Source: Aspergillus flavus (taxonomy: Eukaryota; Ascomycota; Eurotiomycetes; Eurotiales; Aspergillaceae). From it: 64,000 bases of DNA. The notes under the pieces were generated by a model. That model had not been told where the DNA came from and searched no databases. It was given only the letters and a program-made list of their open reading frames with translations. Position 1 is the first letter of the stretch. Each line of letters opens with the position of its first letter. Made by a program: the position numbers and the translations under genes. The stretch covers positions 806,001-870,000 of the forward strand of contig NC_092408.1 of the NCBI RefSeq assembly GCF_009017415.1, in the 5' to 3' direction. Below are positions 39,614 to 50,462 of the stretch, piece by piece.

Positions 39614-41084
39614 ATGGCCGCGAGCTTTGGGGAGAAATTGCTGGCCGAGGTGCATGAGGAGACTCTGGATCAGGTTCGTATACTTCGTTTCACCTATCTC
39701 GCTTCATGTATAGTTTAAAAAAAATTGGCCAATTGTTCAACTGCCTTGGTATGTGCTGAGTGAGTCGATGCTAATACTATGACAGCTCCTGCATGACTTG
39801 AATTGCCTCTATGAGAGTAGCAATAACACCCCGAGACAGCGCCTCGGGATCAAAGCACTGGATGACCTGCTAGGAGTGTTTATGCCAATTCCTGCTGTTT
39901 CTGCCTGGGCACAAGCACAACATCAACCTCCAGAACCGACCACTACTGACCAAGACGAGCAAGAGCAAGTCTATCACGAAGGACCACCCGTCCAATCGGA
40001 GCCAGAACATGATCTCAACATTTATGCTGGAGAGCAGATCCTCCCACCGGCCCGTATTAAAGGTACGGACCCAGTTTTGGAGATTTCAAGTACGTCATCT
40101 GGCGCTGGCAAAACCCAGACTCTGTACTACTTGGCTGCCATCGCGATCTTGCCGTCTGAGTTTCACGGAGTCAAGCTCGGCCGGGGATCTGCAGTCGTCT
40201 TCATTGACACGGACGGCCGCTTTGACGCCGAGCGACTTCTGACCGTGGCTCGAGAAATTGTGCATAAGAAATTCAAGAGCCAGAATGAGAAGACAGACTC
40301 GACGACCACAGAAGGTGTGCCTGCGTATACCGAGGAAGACCTCCACACCCTGCTGGTGACCTCCCTGCAACATGTCCACGTCTTCCGCCCTCAGTCCTCT
40401 GCAGCTCTTCTATCTACTCTCCAATCCATGGACAAATATCTTTTCGACCTGACACGCCATTTCTCCTCTGCCCGCCCGCTCCACACCATCATCATCGACA
40501 GCGCAAGCGCCTTCTTCTGGCAGGATAAACTACACGACGAAGTCGCTCGCACAGAGGACATCGGACGCCCCTACGAAGAGATCGAGAGTGAACGGCGCAA
40601 GAAGAAAAGCTTTTATCTTTTCGATATGTATGCAGATCTCGTCGCGGAATTGAAACGGCTGCAACGACTGTTTAGCTGTGCAGTTGTTTACACCACCATT
40701 GCATGGAGTGGGAGGTCCATGCCTGGTCAAATCTCTGCATCCGGGCCTGCTGGACCCTTTCCCCTGTTTGATCCCTCGGATGTCCCTTTCTCAAGGACTT
40801 CATCGTTCCGGTCTTCGCTTCCCGGGCCCTGGGGAGTGTTTCCGACTTTACGGCTTGTTGTCCAGCGGGATGTAGTTAGGCCTTTCCCGCCTGCGATGAC
40901 TGTTCATGAAGCGCAGCGAGAAGCTCCGGTGCGGCAGGAGGTTGTCTTGAAGGGGAGGTTTGTCGGATGGGTGAACGGTTGGGGCCGGGAGGACTGGCCT
41001 AGGAGAGTGGTGGAAGGATTGGATGAAATGGATGGAGGGATGTTTGGGTTCTATGTTGGGACGGACGGAGTGAACTTTGAATGA
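39614..41084 (+). CDS. RecA/RAD51-family recombination protein, XRCC2-like
   Basis: CDS is join(39614..39673, 39786..41084), 452 aa. Walker A is SSGAGKT at residues 124-130 within ISSTSSGAGKTQTLYYLAA, a form characteristic of the XRCC2-type RAD51 paralogues. Walker B is HTIIIDSASAFFW, and VVFIDTDGRFDAERL is the first conserved ATPase strand. An acidic linker (residues about 65-100) separates the N-terminal helices from the ATPase core, and the C-terminus is less conserved. Likely a RAD51 paralogue acting in homologous recombination repair in the nucleus. The last residues overlap the 3' neighbour region closely: the convergent PLP enzyme stops about 100 bp downstream. Confidence 0.85.
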
Positions 41085-41186
41085 TATCTATGTGCTGTCT
41101 GACCGACATGGTATCTCAAGTATGATATGTGCACAGGAGACGTGCTCTATACAACGGACATCTATACCCACCATCTATGTCCTGAA

Positions 41187-42452
41187 TCAACTAAACAACT
41201 TCCCAATCGCCTCGACAGTGGTATTTCCTCCACTGAAGACGATCCCGATATCCCAACCCTCCTCACCACCCTCCTTCTCCACGATCCTCCGAAACTCCTC
41301 ATTAAACAAACAAACCGCCAAACCCACCACCGCACTCGGTTCAACCACGACCTTCATCCTCTCCAAAACCAACCTCATCGCCGCCTTAATTTGCTCCTCC
41401 GTAACCGCAAACACCCCCTCCACCTTCTTCTTATCCGAAATAACCTCCCAATTCAACAATCCCACAGGAGTCCTCAACCCATCCCCAATAGTCAACGATT
41501 TGACACTGGTCACCCGCTCCCCAGCCTCTAACCCGCGTCGACAATCATCCGCCCCCTCAAAGCTCGGCTCCGCCCCAAAAACCCTCGTCTTCTTATCCGA
41601 AAAGAAAGTCGCCACACCAGCATTCAAACCCCCACCCCCAATAGGCGTAATCACCGCATCCAACCCCGACCCAGACGAACCATGGACACTCAACTGCGGG
41701 TTCTGCGCCAGAAGTTCCAGGTACTGCTCTTCGATCTCGAGACCCGTCGTGCCCTGGCCGCAGATAATGTTGAAGTCGTCGTACGGCGGAACGAGGATGG
41801 CATCGGTTTGGCTCTGGACCTCGGCGACGACGGCTTCGCGCTCGGAGCTTGTTGATCCGCTGAAGACGACTTTCGTGGCGTAGGCTTTTGTGCCTTCGAT
41901 TTTGGAGGTGGTGCTGATGCTGGGCATGACGATGTAGGAGGGGATGTTGAGCGTGGAGGATGCGAGGGCTAGGGCTTGCGCGTGGTTTCCTGTTCTTTAT
42001 TAGTTGCTGTTCAATTGATGATTCAAATATAACAACGCATCAAGGTTTATTAATATAAGAACCAGAAAACAAACATATAGAACAAAAGGAAAAGGAAGCA
42101 ATAGGAAGAGAAAAGTACCAGAACTATGCGTAACAACCCCCCTCCTCCTAACCTCCTCCTCCCCCCTCTCCTCAATGAGTCTCAGCAGAGCATGAAACGC
42201 GCCCCGGGCCTTGAACGCGCCAATGCGCTGCAGATTCTCGCATTTGAAGAAGAACCGGATGGTCGGGTTCGCAGGTGTCTGCCCCTCGTAGGGCGTTCCC
42301 TTCAACGCATCTGGGGTTTGCGGCGTGGAGGCTATTCCGTTGAGGGTTTTGTTGGTCAATAGTGGCGTGCGGTGGATGTAGGGTTTTATGAGGGCGTGGG
42401 CGGCGTGCACTTTGGATGGGGTTAGGAATTGGGCGAGGGATTGAGGGTCCAT
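41187..42452 (-). CDS. Serine/threonine dehydratase or serine racemase-like PLP enzyme
   Basis: CDS is complement(join 41187..41989, 42119..42452), 378 aa. Fold type II PLP enzyme: the N-terminal KCENLQRIGAFKARGA places the Schiff-base lysine at Lys81; the intron splits SSGNHAQALALAS, the phosphate-contacting motif, which is only complete after splicing. GGGGLNAG is the PLP-phosphate glycine loop, and FSGGNTT near the C-terminus fits the family. There is no C-terminal ACT regulatory domain, so a catabolic threonine/serine dehydratase or serine racemase fits better than biosynthetic Ilv1. The 129-bp intron is longer than usual here. Confidence 0.9.
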
Positions 42453-42913
42453 TTTAATTTTGTCCGTGGTTTTTTGGGGTTTGGTGTAATATTATGGTGG
42501 TTATTTGGGAGGGTATGAGAATATGAGTCTATTCATATATGAAATGTTGGTGGGGTTGAGGGTTGCGGAGAATGAGGGGAGAGCTTACTTATCGGTTGAT
42601 TGATAAGGCGGAGGTTATTCCCGGAGGTTCTTCTATAGACTAGACCATGAGTTGGCATATATTGCAACAAGTGGTGTTGTGGCGGTGCAGCACAGTTGCT
42701 AAGATGAGGCTGAGTACATCAAATGCCCAAGGCTGAGACTCAGGGTATATGAGTCGCGATCGCTTCCTTTTCTCGTCGGGTTTGACGCAGTACAAATCAA
42801 CAATGTGCTTCACTTAGCATCTCAGCGAAACAGTCGGTCGCAGTTTCCATATCGATGCTGCGGAGCATACCCTACCTCCATTTCTAATCATATCTGTTAT
42901 TTTCATCTTGAGA
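42453..42913. other. Divergent intergenic region
   Basis: 461 bp between divergent starts of the PLP enzyme and the HET-domain gene. Nothing else recognised. Confidence 0.45.
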
Positions 42914-45900
42914 ATGGAACAGTCAGAAAAGCTTCTCTCGAATGAGATCCGACTATTGATCCTCCTGCCCGGCAAATGGTCCGACCCAATCCGTTGTAAA
43001 TGGCGTGTCGTCTCACTCAATGGAAAGCCGGAATACAAGGCCCTATGTATGGGGCCGGACAAAACACTCGCAACCTATCTACTTAAACGAATCTCCAGTA
43101 TATATCACGAGACATCTCCGACGTGCCCTACGGCAGCTACGCAGTGACAGCGAGGCTGTTTGCTTATGGGTCGATGCTGTCTGCATAAATCAATCCGACG
43201 ACGAAGAGAAGACAGAACAGGTGAAGATGATGGGAAAGATCTACGCTCAAAGTCAAGAGGTGGTTGTTTATCTGGGCCATGCTTTCGCTCCGAGCTTTTC
43301 GCAATCTTTTAACCACCCTTCCGACACGAGCGATGCCATAGCACATACAATCACACCCCATGACTGCTATTCTACGGCGGCACTCGATGAGAAAGATACG
43401 GGCCTTGTCTGGCGGAGGCAGATGAGTTACAAGGATGGGAGCTACCTTTTCTGTTTCATCCAACTTTTAGCCGACGGAGTTGACATGAACAGCTTTATGG
43501 CGGGCAAAGGTCAAGGCAGCTTAGACGAGGTTATGGAAGCGTTAAGATTATTTCTCTCCGCAGTCAAATGGTGGAAGAGAGTCTGGGTTATCCAAGAGGT
43601 GGTCATTGCCACCAGGATTATGATCTTGTATGGCTCTATGATTGCTCCGTGGGAGATGTTCGTTCAGGCCGCAAACCGCGTGCTTGGAAATTCTCAGATG
43701 CAGATTTCCTCACTCGCAGTAAACGACACGAAAGTCCTTCTTGAATTCTCTAGACGAATCCTCAGCATTGAGTCTATCCGAGCTAGATGGCAGAGTCCTG
43801 AACAGATAACATTGTTACAGCTCTTGCGCCAATTCAGTGGTAGAGAGGCAACAGACCCCAGAGATAAGGTCTATGCTCTGCTTGGTCTTGCAAAGGACAA
43901 ACCTTCTGTTGAGCCTAATTACGCGGCCTCAGAGCGGGATGTTTTCGTTGGCACCGCTCTCGATATTATATCCAGATCGAAGAGTCTCGGTGTCTTGACG
44001 GGCGATTTCACAATGAAGAATAATCATGCACTGCCCTCGTGGATTCCCGATTGGAGTTCACCCTTTGAGGCATCAATACAGAGCCGAGCAGAGAGTGTGA
44101 AACACTACACTGCATGCAAGAACTCCACAATATATGTGCAACTGGAGGAATCGGAGGAAGTATCAAGCGCATATCAGAACTGTTATATAGCCCCATCGAG
44201 GTACCGTGAAGTAGTTGAAAAGTCCTACGGGCCTTGCGGAGGCCATATGTGCTTGCGAGTGCATGAGCAAGGCCGTATCTCTCTACCAGCCTTGATCGTC
44301 GATCCGATTATGGTTGTCGGAGAAACGATGTGGTCGGATGCAGTACTAACTTCGACAATAAGCTCATGGCTTGCGGTAATTGCTAAATACTCGTTCCTTC
44401 TCGAGAATATGATGACCCGTGATGACTTCGAGCGCACCATGTGCGCTGACCTTGTGTTTGATGCTGTAATGGCCAATCTCAACGGCTATCTCCATCCGAC
44501 AGAGATCTTATCGGATGCTGGTTGGCGAGAGAAGTACCTTACTATAGAAAGAGACACTTGTTACGCCCCTATCGACTTATGGCAGATACCGCGGATCTTA
44601 GTGCCCAAACCCTAAGCTCAAATAGCATTCGCAGTTCGATTATACAAGCAACATACCGTCGCAGGTTCTTCATTACAGCGCACGGTAGGATTGGCCTGGG
44701 CCCTGCCACCATGGAGAAGGGTGACCGTGTCTGCGTGCTCCCGGGAGGTAGGACACCATTTATCCTCCGGAGACATCGAGATGGACGTATCCTACGAAGA
44801 TCACCAGACGGTTTCGAACTCTATGTGGAGTTCCCAACCGCTTGCGAGCTTCTTGGAGACTGCTATGTTCGTGGACTGATGGATGGCGAAGGCATGTCTA
44901 GGTGGGAGCGTGTTCGTTCGAGCCATTCCAGGTCTAACATCGAGGTCCTGGGGAAGCCGGGTATACCTGGTGGCCCAGACGTCCATTTCGGGGACCATGA
45001 GAAAAAGTGTGCCGACTTGCAAGAGGCCGGTACCCGGTGGCATGGACAGGCCATGTATTGGTATCACGAGGCAAAACAATGGCAAGACGCGTACTCGGCG
45101 TTCTGGGAACAACTGAAAGAGTCAGAGAGCTTACTTCGTGGTGATCATTCAAGCAGATGGCGAATTGCCAGTCAAGATTATGACATTGTCTGTCAGAGCT
45201 GGGCACGGGTGCAGTTGATATGGGAGAAACGTCTCAAGGCGTGCCGGGAGTTCCTTTACCCTACCGGAGCTTTTGACTGGCAAACTATATACCGAGAATG
45301 GCATGACAACATGCAGCTTTTGGACTCTGCCATCCTGGCATGGCAGAGTACTCAAACGTGTTCGCAGCACTCCTTGCAAGCTTGCGAGCAGGAAACCCGA
45401 CGGTGGATGGAGATAGAGAAGAATCTCGTTGATCGGTCTATGGAGAATATATCGAGACGCTATAACTTTATCGAAAGACTCCTTCTCGGAAGACTAAAGT
45501 CGACAGCCTCAGAAAACGACCACACCGGCGAGCGCCCCCTAAGTTGTTTGACAAGACATGATCGGCAATGTTTTGCCGAAGAGTGCGCGGAGTTTGCGGA
45601 TCGAAGTTTGGACCATGTTGTGCCCTGGAAGTTGTGGGTCGACGCGCAAAAGAAGTTTTGGGCAACCGATGAAGGCTTAAGGTGGTTCTTTCAGGACCTG
45701 GCTGAGGCAACAGCGCACATATCTGAAAAGGATCTCTATACGTATAACACTGAGTGGAGGTGTCAGCTCGAAGAATGGGAATTGGCAACAAAGAAGCTCA
45801 AGGAGGAAGGTCTTCAAAACTGCGCAGAAGCGGTTGAAGCTGCACAAAAAGCCTTATGGACTATATATCCCTCCGAGGAAGACCGGGCGCGACTAAAGTC

Positions 45901-45991
45901 TCTGATTGCAGAGGTGGGACGAGAGAAATTCGCGATGAAACACCTAAACTATAAGTTAGGCATGGAGTCTTTGGTTGTCGTCCTGGTCTGA
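42914..45991 (+). pseudogene. HET-domain protein with apparent frameshift and long C-terminal extension
   Basis: The reading starts at ATG 42914 (NEIRLLILLPGKW..., a normal HET start) and runs in frame to EYKAL near 43050. The family then expects SYVWG; YVWG and everything after it (YITRHLRRALRQLR, WVDAVCINQ, ATDPRDKVYALLGLA) continue in another frame (43005-44533) with no room for an intron, so about 5 bases are missing or the assembly has an error. A second frame change near 44.6 kb can be explained by an intron 44534-44625 (GT...TAG), joining to RRRFFITAHGRIGLGP...GGRTPFILRR, the usual HET C-terminal segment. After that come ~370 residues of Trp-rich, charged helix-like sequence ending at 45991, with no family I know. 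HET proteins trigger heterokaryon incompatibility and cell death. Whether this one is dead or mis-sequenced is open. Confidence 0.7.
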
Positions 45992-46535
45992 TAGATCATC
46001 GGGGGTTCTTTTGTTTCTTCTTGGTTGATATGCTGCTAGGGATTTCTCTTATTGATGTATCGTTCCTTGAAACTTCTACCTCTACGAAAAGGGTAGTATG
46101 ACAACCCATTGAGTCATGTTACAGTATTGGAAAGTTGTTCTTGAAGCTGGGACATCTATAATGTGCTTGCCTTCCCATATATCCTAGTCCCCCACTCTGT
46201 ATGGAAGGGTAATCCTGACACACATTTCCGCAGCGCCCAGACTCCGGGGCACGATCAGACCTTTTGGCGGAATGCTATTGTGGGGGTAATAATGCGCTAA
46301 GAGGCTCCGGTGCTTGGGGTTCTCCTCCACAACAAGTCAATACGAGGTTTAGATTGGCGATCTGCATCTGAAGCCCTCGGCTGTCTTGACCCCGATCGGG
46401 GAAATTCTGCCTTGGCTCCACTCCCACATATTATCCCTTCGACGCCCGTTCTGCGGCTCACTGAAACCTTACAAGTTGTTTCAAAGGCTTCCGGTGGTGA
46501 CCGGTCCAGCTTACACCCTCACGCTGTTACAAAAG
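45992..46535. other. Intergenic region
   Basis: 544 bp between the HET-domain gene and the cysteine-rich membrane protein. An upstream in-frame ORF extension of the latter (from 46386) has no family character and is taken as leader. Nothing else recognised. Confidence 0.45.
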
Positions 46536-47377
46536 ATGGATGACTACTACTCCAGCCCGCCTGCTGGTTTCACTCTTCGGAGAAACGGCTCCTGTGCCGC
46601 AAATGAGAAAGAATGCGACAACCCTTGGGGCCGCTGGTATGACTGCTGTCCTGAAGGCACGTATTGCTCATCTGAAAGGAGTGATAATGATCGAAATGTC
46701 TGTTGTCGTACCAAGTCAGGGTGCAAAGCATTAATCGAACAAGATCCACACTGCGCCAACAATGAGACCTGGGACCTGTATATCAATAATCAGGATTACT
46801 TTTGCTGTCTGCAGGGGAAGCGCGGCTTTGTGCAAACCTTTAGCGAAGGTGGAGCAGGTATTGCCTGCGCAGATCCGGGAAGCGGGGAACTGGATAATCC
46901 TTCGCAGAGTTTACTCAATCTCGTTGCAAGTGGTGAGCTCTAGATTGAACAGAATGAAATGAAAGCATACAGGAACTAACGCCATGATCACTGCTTACTG
47001 AAGGCACTCCATCCGCATCAGCATCAGCATCCGCATCAGCATCACCAACACTATCTACGTCTGCTATACCAACCGAAACAAATACATATCCCCCGGCCGC
47101 AACAGAATCCAAGTCTGACACATCATCCAACAATGCCGGTGCTATTGCCGGTGGTGTTGTTGGCGGCTGTGCAGGCGTTGCGCTTATAATTGCATTGGTT
47201 TGGTTCCTGCTGCGTCGACGGAAACAGGTCACACCTGTCATAAGCCCTAATGCTGGCACACCGGCTACAGAGCTCAAAGGTGTATCTGTAGCGGAGCTTG
47301 ATAATAATCCTGTTCGTTCAGAGTTATCCGGTGGTCCCAAGACAATGGCCCATGAACTGCCTGTTGATATGCGTTAA
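46536..47377 (+). CDS. Cysteine-rich single-pass membrane protein
   Basis: CDS is join(46536..46932, 47004..47377), 256 aa. The N-terminal ~115 residues contain 12 cysteines, including three CC pairs (YDCCPEGTYC, VCCRTKSGC, YFCCLQGK), suggesting a disulfide-rich ectodomain. A Ser-Ala repeat (SASASASASAS, encoded by a trinucleotide-based repeat at about 47010-47045) and a Ser/Thr-rich stalk lead to a single TM (GAIAGGVVGGCAGVALIIALVWFLL) and an RRRK stop-transfer with a short cytoplasmic tail. There is no classical N-terminal signal peptide. The architecture is that of fungal cell-surface sensor-like proteins with a SKG6/AXL2-style TM helix; function unknown. The TM resembles that of the Opy2-like protein in this window. 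The intron acceptor is AAG. Confidence 0.75.
47008..47045 (+). repeat. Short in-frame GCATCA/GCATCC tandem repeat
   Basis: About six copies of a 6-nt unit encode the Ser-Ala stalk repeat of the cysteine-rich membrane protein. Such repeats are prone to length changes between strains. Confidence 0.8.
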
Positions 47378-48071
47378 CAGGAACAGTCGCGGTGACTGTA
47401 ATTGTAAATACTATGTACAAACATCATCAACACAGGAGGATGTTAAGAGGCATTTCGGCTGTGATACTCTGTGATAGTATGTTTTCTTTTTCTTATACCC
47501 CCTAGTGCGGATTATTACTGTCCAGCCTAATGCAATTTTGTTCCTGTACATAACTTTGCTTGAAGTTAGCAGCTTTGCATTCGGATCTAGTTTTGTGGCC
47601 ATCTTTGTACTTGATATCCAAATTATGTCTACAAATTAGTATGTAAATTCAATACGTACATTTAAAAGAATAGCAGAACCAGTTTTTGAGAAGAAGAATT
47701 ATTATAGAATAACTTTTATATCCTTAGCTTATCTATTATGTACTGCAGATAATGTCTATGTCGAATGACTAGTCCCTATATATCAAACTGAGTGCATAAA
47801 TTCTTTATCTCTCCATTGACTATATTACTCGGCAGTTTAGGAGATATGTAGATAGGCAATAAGATTATTAGAATTTGGACTAGGAGCAATGGGACGGCCT
47901 ATCTCTGTATTCTAGTATACATTCGATTACTACTATGAAATAGATTACCTAACATCTCATATAAACTCATCCTTGCCGCTTAAAGTCTCATTAAGGTCTG
48001 ATTCCAGAGCCAAGAGAGGCTCTGTCGTGGGCTACCACGCAAAAGCCATGGTAAATTGAGTTTCCACATGC
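47378..48071. other. AT-rich convergent intergenic region
   Basis: 694 bp, strongly AT-rich (especially 47630-47960), between convergent genes. It has the look of decayed sequence, but no transposon feature is recognisable. Confidence 0.45.
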
Positions 48072-50462
48072 TCACAGAGGCACCTTAGTTCCATGCTTCT
48101 GTGTCCACCAAGGCGAGCGATCCTCGACCGGATTAGCAGGCACATTGACGGTCATCTTCCGCGGTGGGAAAATCCTACTCCGACGAGCTCTTGTAGCCGT
48201 CCGCTTCTTCAACCCGAGATGTCCGTTAACACACTCCTTGTTACCCCAAGCAGCATCGGCAGCAGCCTCCCACATCGCAGTAACATCTACGATCATCTCG
48301 GGCTCATAGAAGAGACGGCAATCGGCCTTCTCGTAGACAAACTGAGATGGAAGCCCGTCGTCCAGGTTCTCCGGGAGGATATTGTCGCGCACGTTGATGG
48401 AGGTATCCGTCGAGCGGTTGGTGGGCAACTCGCTCAGTTCCGTGAGCGCCGTCCAGTTAGCTTTATGTTCCTGACCGGGTTGAGCGGAATCGATGGCCAG
48501 TTGCGCGAGAGAGTAAATGTAGGAGAAGGCGAAATTGTTGGAACCCTTGATACCGCCGATTCCCTGCATCGGGTCCGAGGACGGACGACCGCCGATAGCA
48601 ATGCTCTTGACGCCGCCCTGGAGACGCATGAACTCGGAGAAGAGAGTACAAGTCGAAGCGCAGTAGCCGTCATACAGCATGACGATGTCCTCGGCTGCAA
48701 ATGGCTGCGTGAAGTTCCGGCGCGTGCCATACCCCGTGATCTCCATGCCCATGCCGTATGTCTGGTTGACGGTGGTGAGCGGGTCGTCTAGGTCCCACCG
48801 GATGATGCTTGTGTATTGGTCGCCGTTGTATTCATGGGGGCCAAACTTCTCTTCGAGGGAGGTGAAGTGCTTGTTTTCCAGGTTTAGGTCGTAGCGGTAG
48901 TTTGGTGGTGATTCGAACATTTGGATTTCGTCGTCCGTCGCGCTATCGGGGTTGAAGTCCTCTGGGAGGACGGCGTTGAACTGCTCGGCCATGGCGGCGA
49001 GGGCTTCGGTGTAACGGAAGCGTGTGTATCCGTCCTGGACGATGCTGGGGAATAGCTGCCGGAAGGTGTCGTAGCCTTGGAGGATGTAGCCGCCTCCGTT
49101 GCCGGAGAGGTCGATGACGAGCTTGGTCTTGCCTGCTGCTTTGGCGTGGCGGAGGAATTTCTCCAGCACAGCTTGGAACTCGGCGGGCGTGCTGGGCTCG
49201 AAAGACAACATGCTCAGGACGGCGACTTCGGAGTTCTTGTCTGAGTCGAGGAAGTAGCCGGAGATGACGTTGTCCGAGCTGATGACTTCGGGGTCTGGGT
49301 ATCCTGGTGCTGGAGTGGCGGTTGCTGTTGCTGCTGGTGACGAGGTGGTTGACGCTGCGGATTCCGTGCTGGATGGGCCTGTGCAGAACTTCTGGTACAG
49401 GCTTTGGCCGTCGGTCACTCCGGTGAGGTCGGCTTTGATCTGTGCTGTGGTTCGGTAGGATCTGCTCGTTCCGTTGGCGAACTCGATGACCGTTGTGTTT
49501 CCAGGGTAGATGTATCCATAGCGGGCACTTCCTGAGAAGTAACCGTCGAAGCCCGGGGTGCTTGCTGCAAAGGGCTTCGAGAAGAAAAGGGAGTTGTAGA
49601 GTGCGTCGGGATCGTTCAGACTTCCTAGCTGGGACCAATACTCGAGGTATTTTACCGCGTCCTCTCCATTGATGGATTTCACTGGAGACGGTTCGAGTCC
49701 GTTCTCTACCTTTTCGACGATGTCGGCTAATGAAGTTAGCTCTATTGTCTACGGGGATTTTGATGACTCCGTAGGAACAATCTTACTGTGCACATAGATC
49801 TGGGGAGTCTCCTTGCCATCTAAGCTGACGGAAACCAGACCAACGTTGCGATGGAACGTCAGCACCTTGGTGAGAAGGTCTGGGAAGAAACGGAAGTGTC
49901 CGTCGTGGGCGAGGTTGAATGCCTTGAAGAGATCCGCTTGGAACTCATATTCACCGGCATATTTATCGGACTTGATGTTGTCGTACACTTTGTTCAGTTC
50001 AGCCCAGATATCCACGGCTGGTTCGAGATAAGCAGAGGGTGGGTTTTTGATATACGAGGTATCTGGTGCTCAATGTCAGAATCCTTGGTTACAACTGCAA
50101 ATGATGGCATGAACAGAGTCAACCTACCGGACTGCCACTCAACATAAGGGAAAATTGACTCCATCAACTGGAGAGCCTCCGCCTTTCCTAGAGGGACCGA
50201 CTTCAAGCAGGCCAGAGCAAGCTCACCATCCACGACCGGGGTAGCTGTAACATGGTGCAAGTTAGTATAAAGCTTCCTCCTGCAACAACGCAAAGTCCAC
50301 ACGAAACCCACCCGACGGTGAAGCCGCTAAAGTTCTAGTGGCCCTACTGCTGATCTGTGCACAAGCATTGCCTGTCCCATTTGTGGCAACCTGTCTCCGA
50401 AGGTCTCCTGCTACTGCTCCTGCGGCCAAGGAGCCGACGAGAATAAGGTTCTGCAGCTGCAT
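48072..50462 (-). CDS. Secreted S41-family peptidase (CtpA/tail-specific-like)
   Basis: CDS is complement(join 48072..49726, 49787..50062, 50128..50244, 50312..50462), 732 aa. The N-terminus (MQLQNLILVGSLAAGAVAGD) is a clear signal peptide. The S41 core is shown by KLVIDLSGNGGGYILQGYDTF and by MLYDGYCASTCTLFSEFM, where the Ser of CAST is the expected nucleophile. A Ser/Thr/Ala-Pro-rich linker (SSTESAASTTSSPAATATATPAPG) sits between the N-terminal part and the catalytic domain, a likely O-glycosylated spacer. Several N-glycosylation sequons are present. Fungal S41 proteins of this type are large and extracellular; one relative is found in ustiloxin-type RiPP clusters (UstP), but no precursor or UstY-like gene is seen here. 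All three introns close in frame. Confidence 0.88.

Noticed and set aside
41077..41883. 268-codon plus-strand ORF
   Set aside because: Antisense to the PLP enzyme exon, which has clear catalytic motifs; the ORF protein is Pro/Ser-rich and unrecognisable.
43005..43055. An intron to explain the HET frame change at YVWG
   Set aside because: The conserved residues on both sides are immediately adjacent in the DNA, leaving no bases for an intron.
46386..46535. 50-codon in-frame N-terminal extension of the Cys-rich membrane protein
   Set aside because: It lacks an ATG (starts at ACG/other codon in this reading) and has no signal-peptide or family character; ATG 46536 fits better.
48093..49638. 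232- and 231-codon ORFs overlapping the S41 peptidase
   Set aside because: Alternate-frame shadows of the peptidase, which has signal peptide and catalytic motifs.
49685..49705. GGTTCGAGTCC, resembling a tRNA B box
   Set aside because: It lies within the coding exon of the S41 peptidase and no A box or cloverleaf can be formed around it. No other tRNA-like B box was seen by eye.
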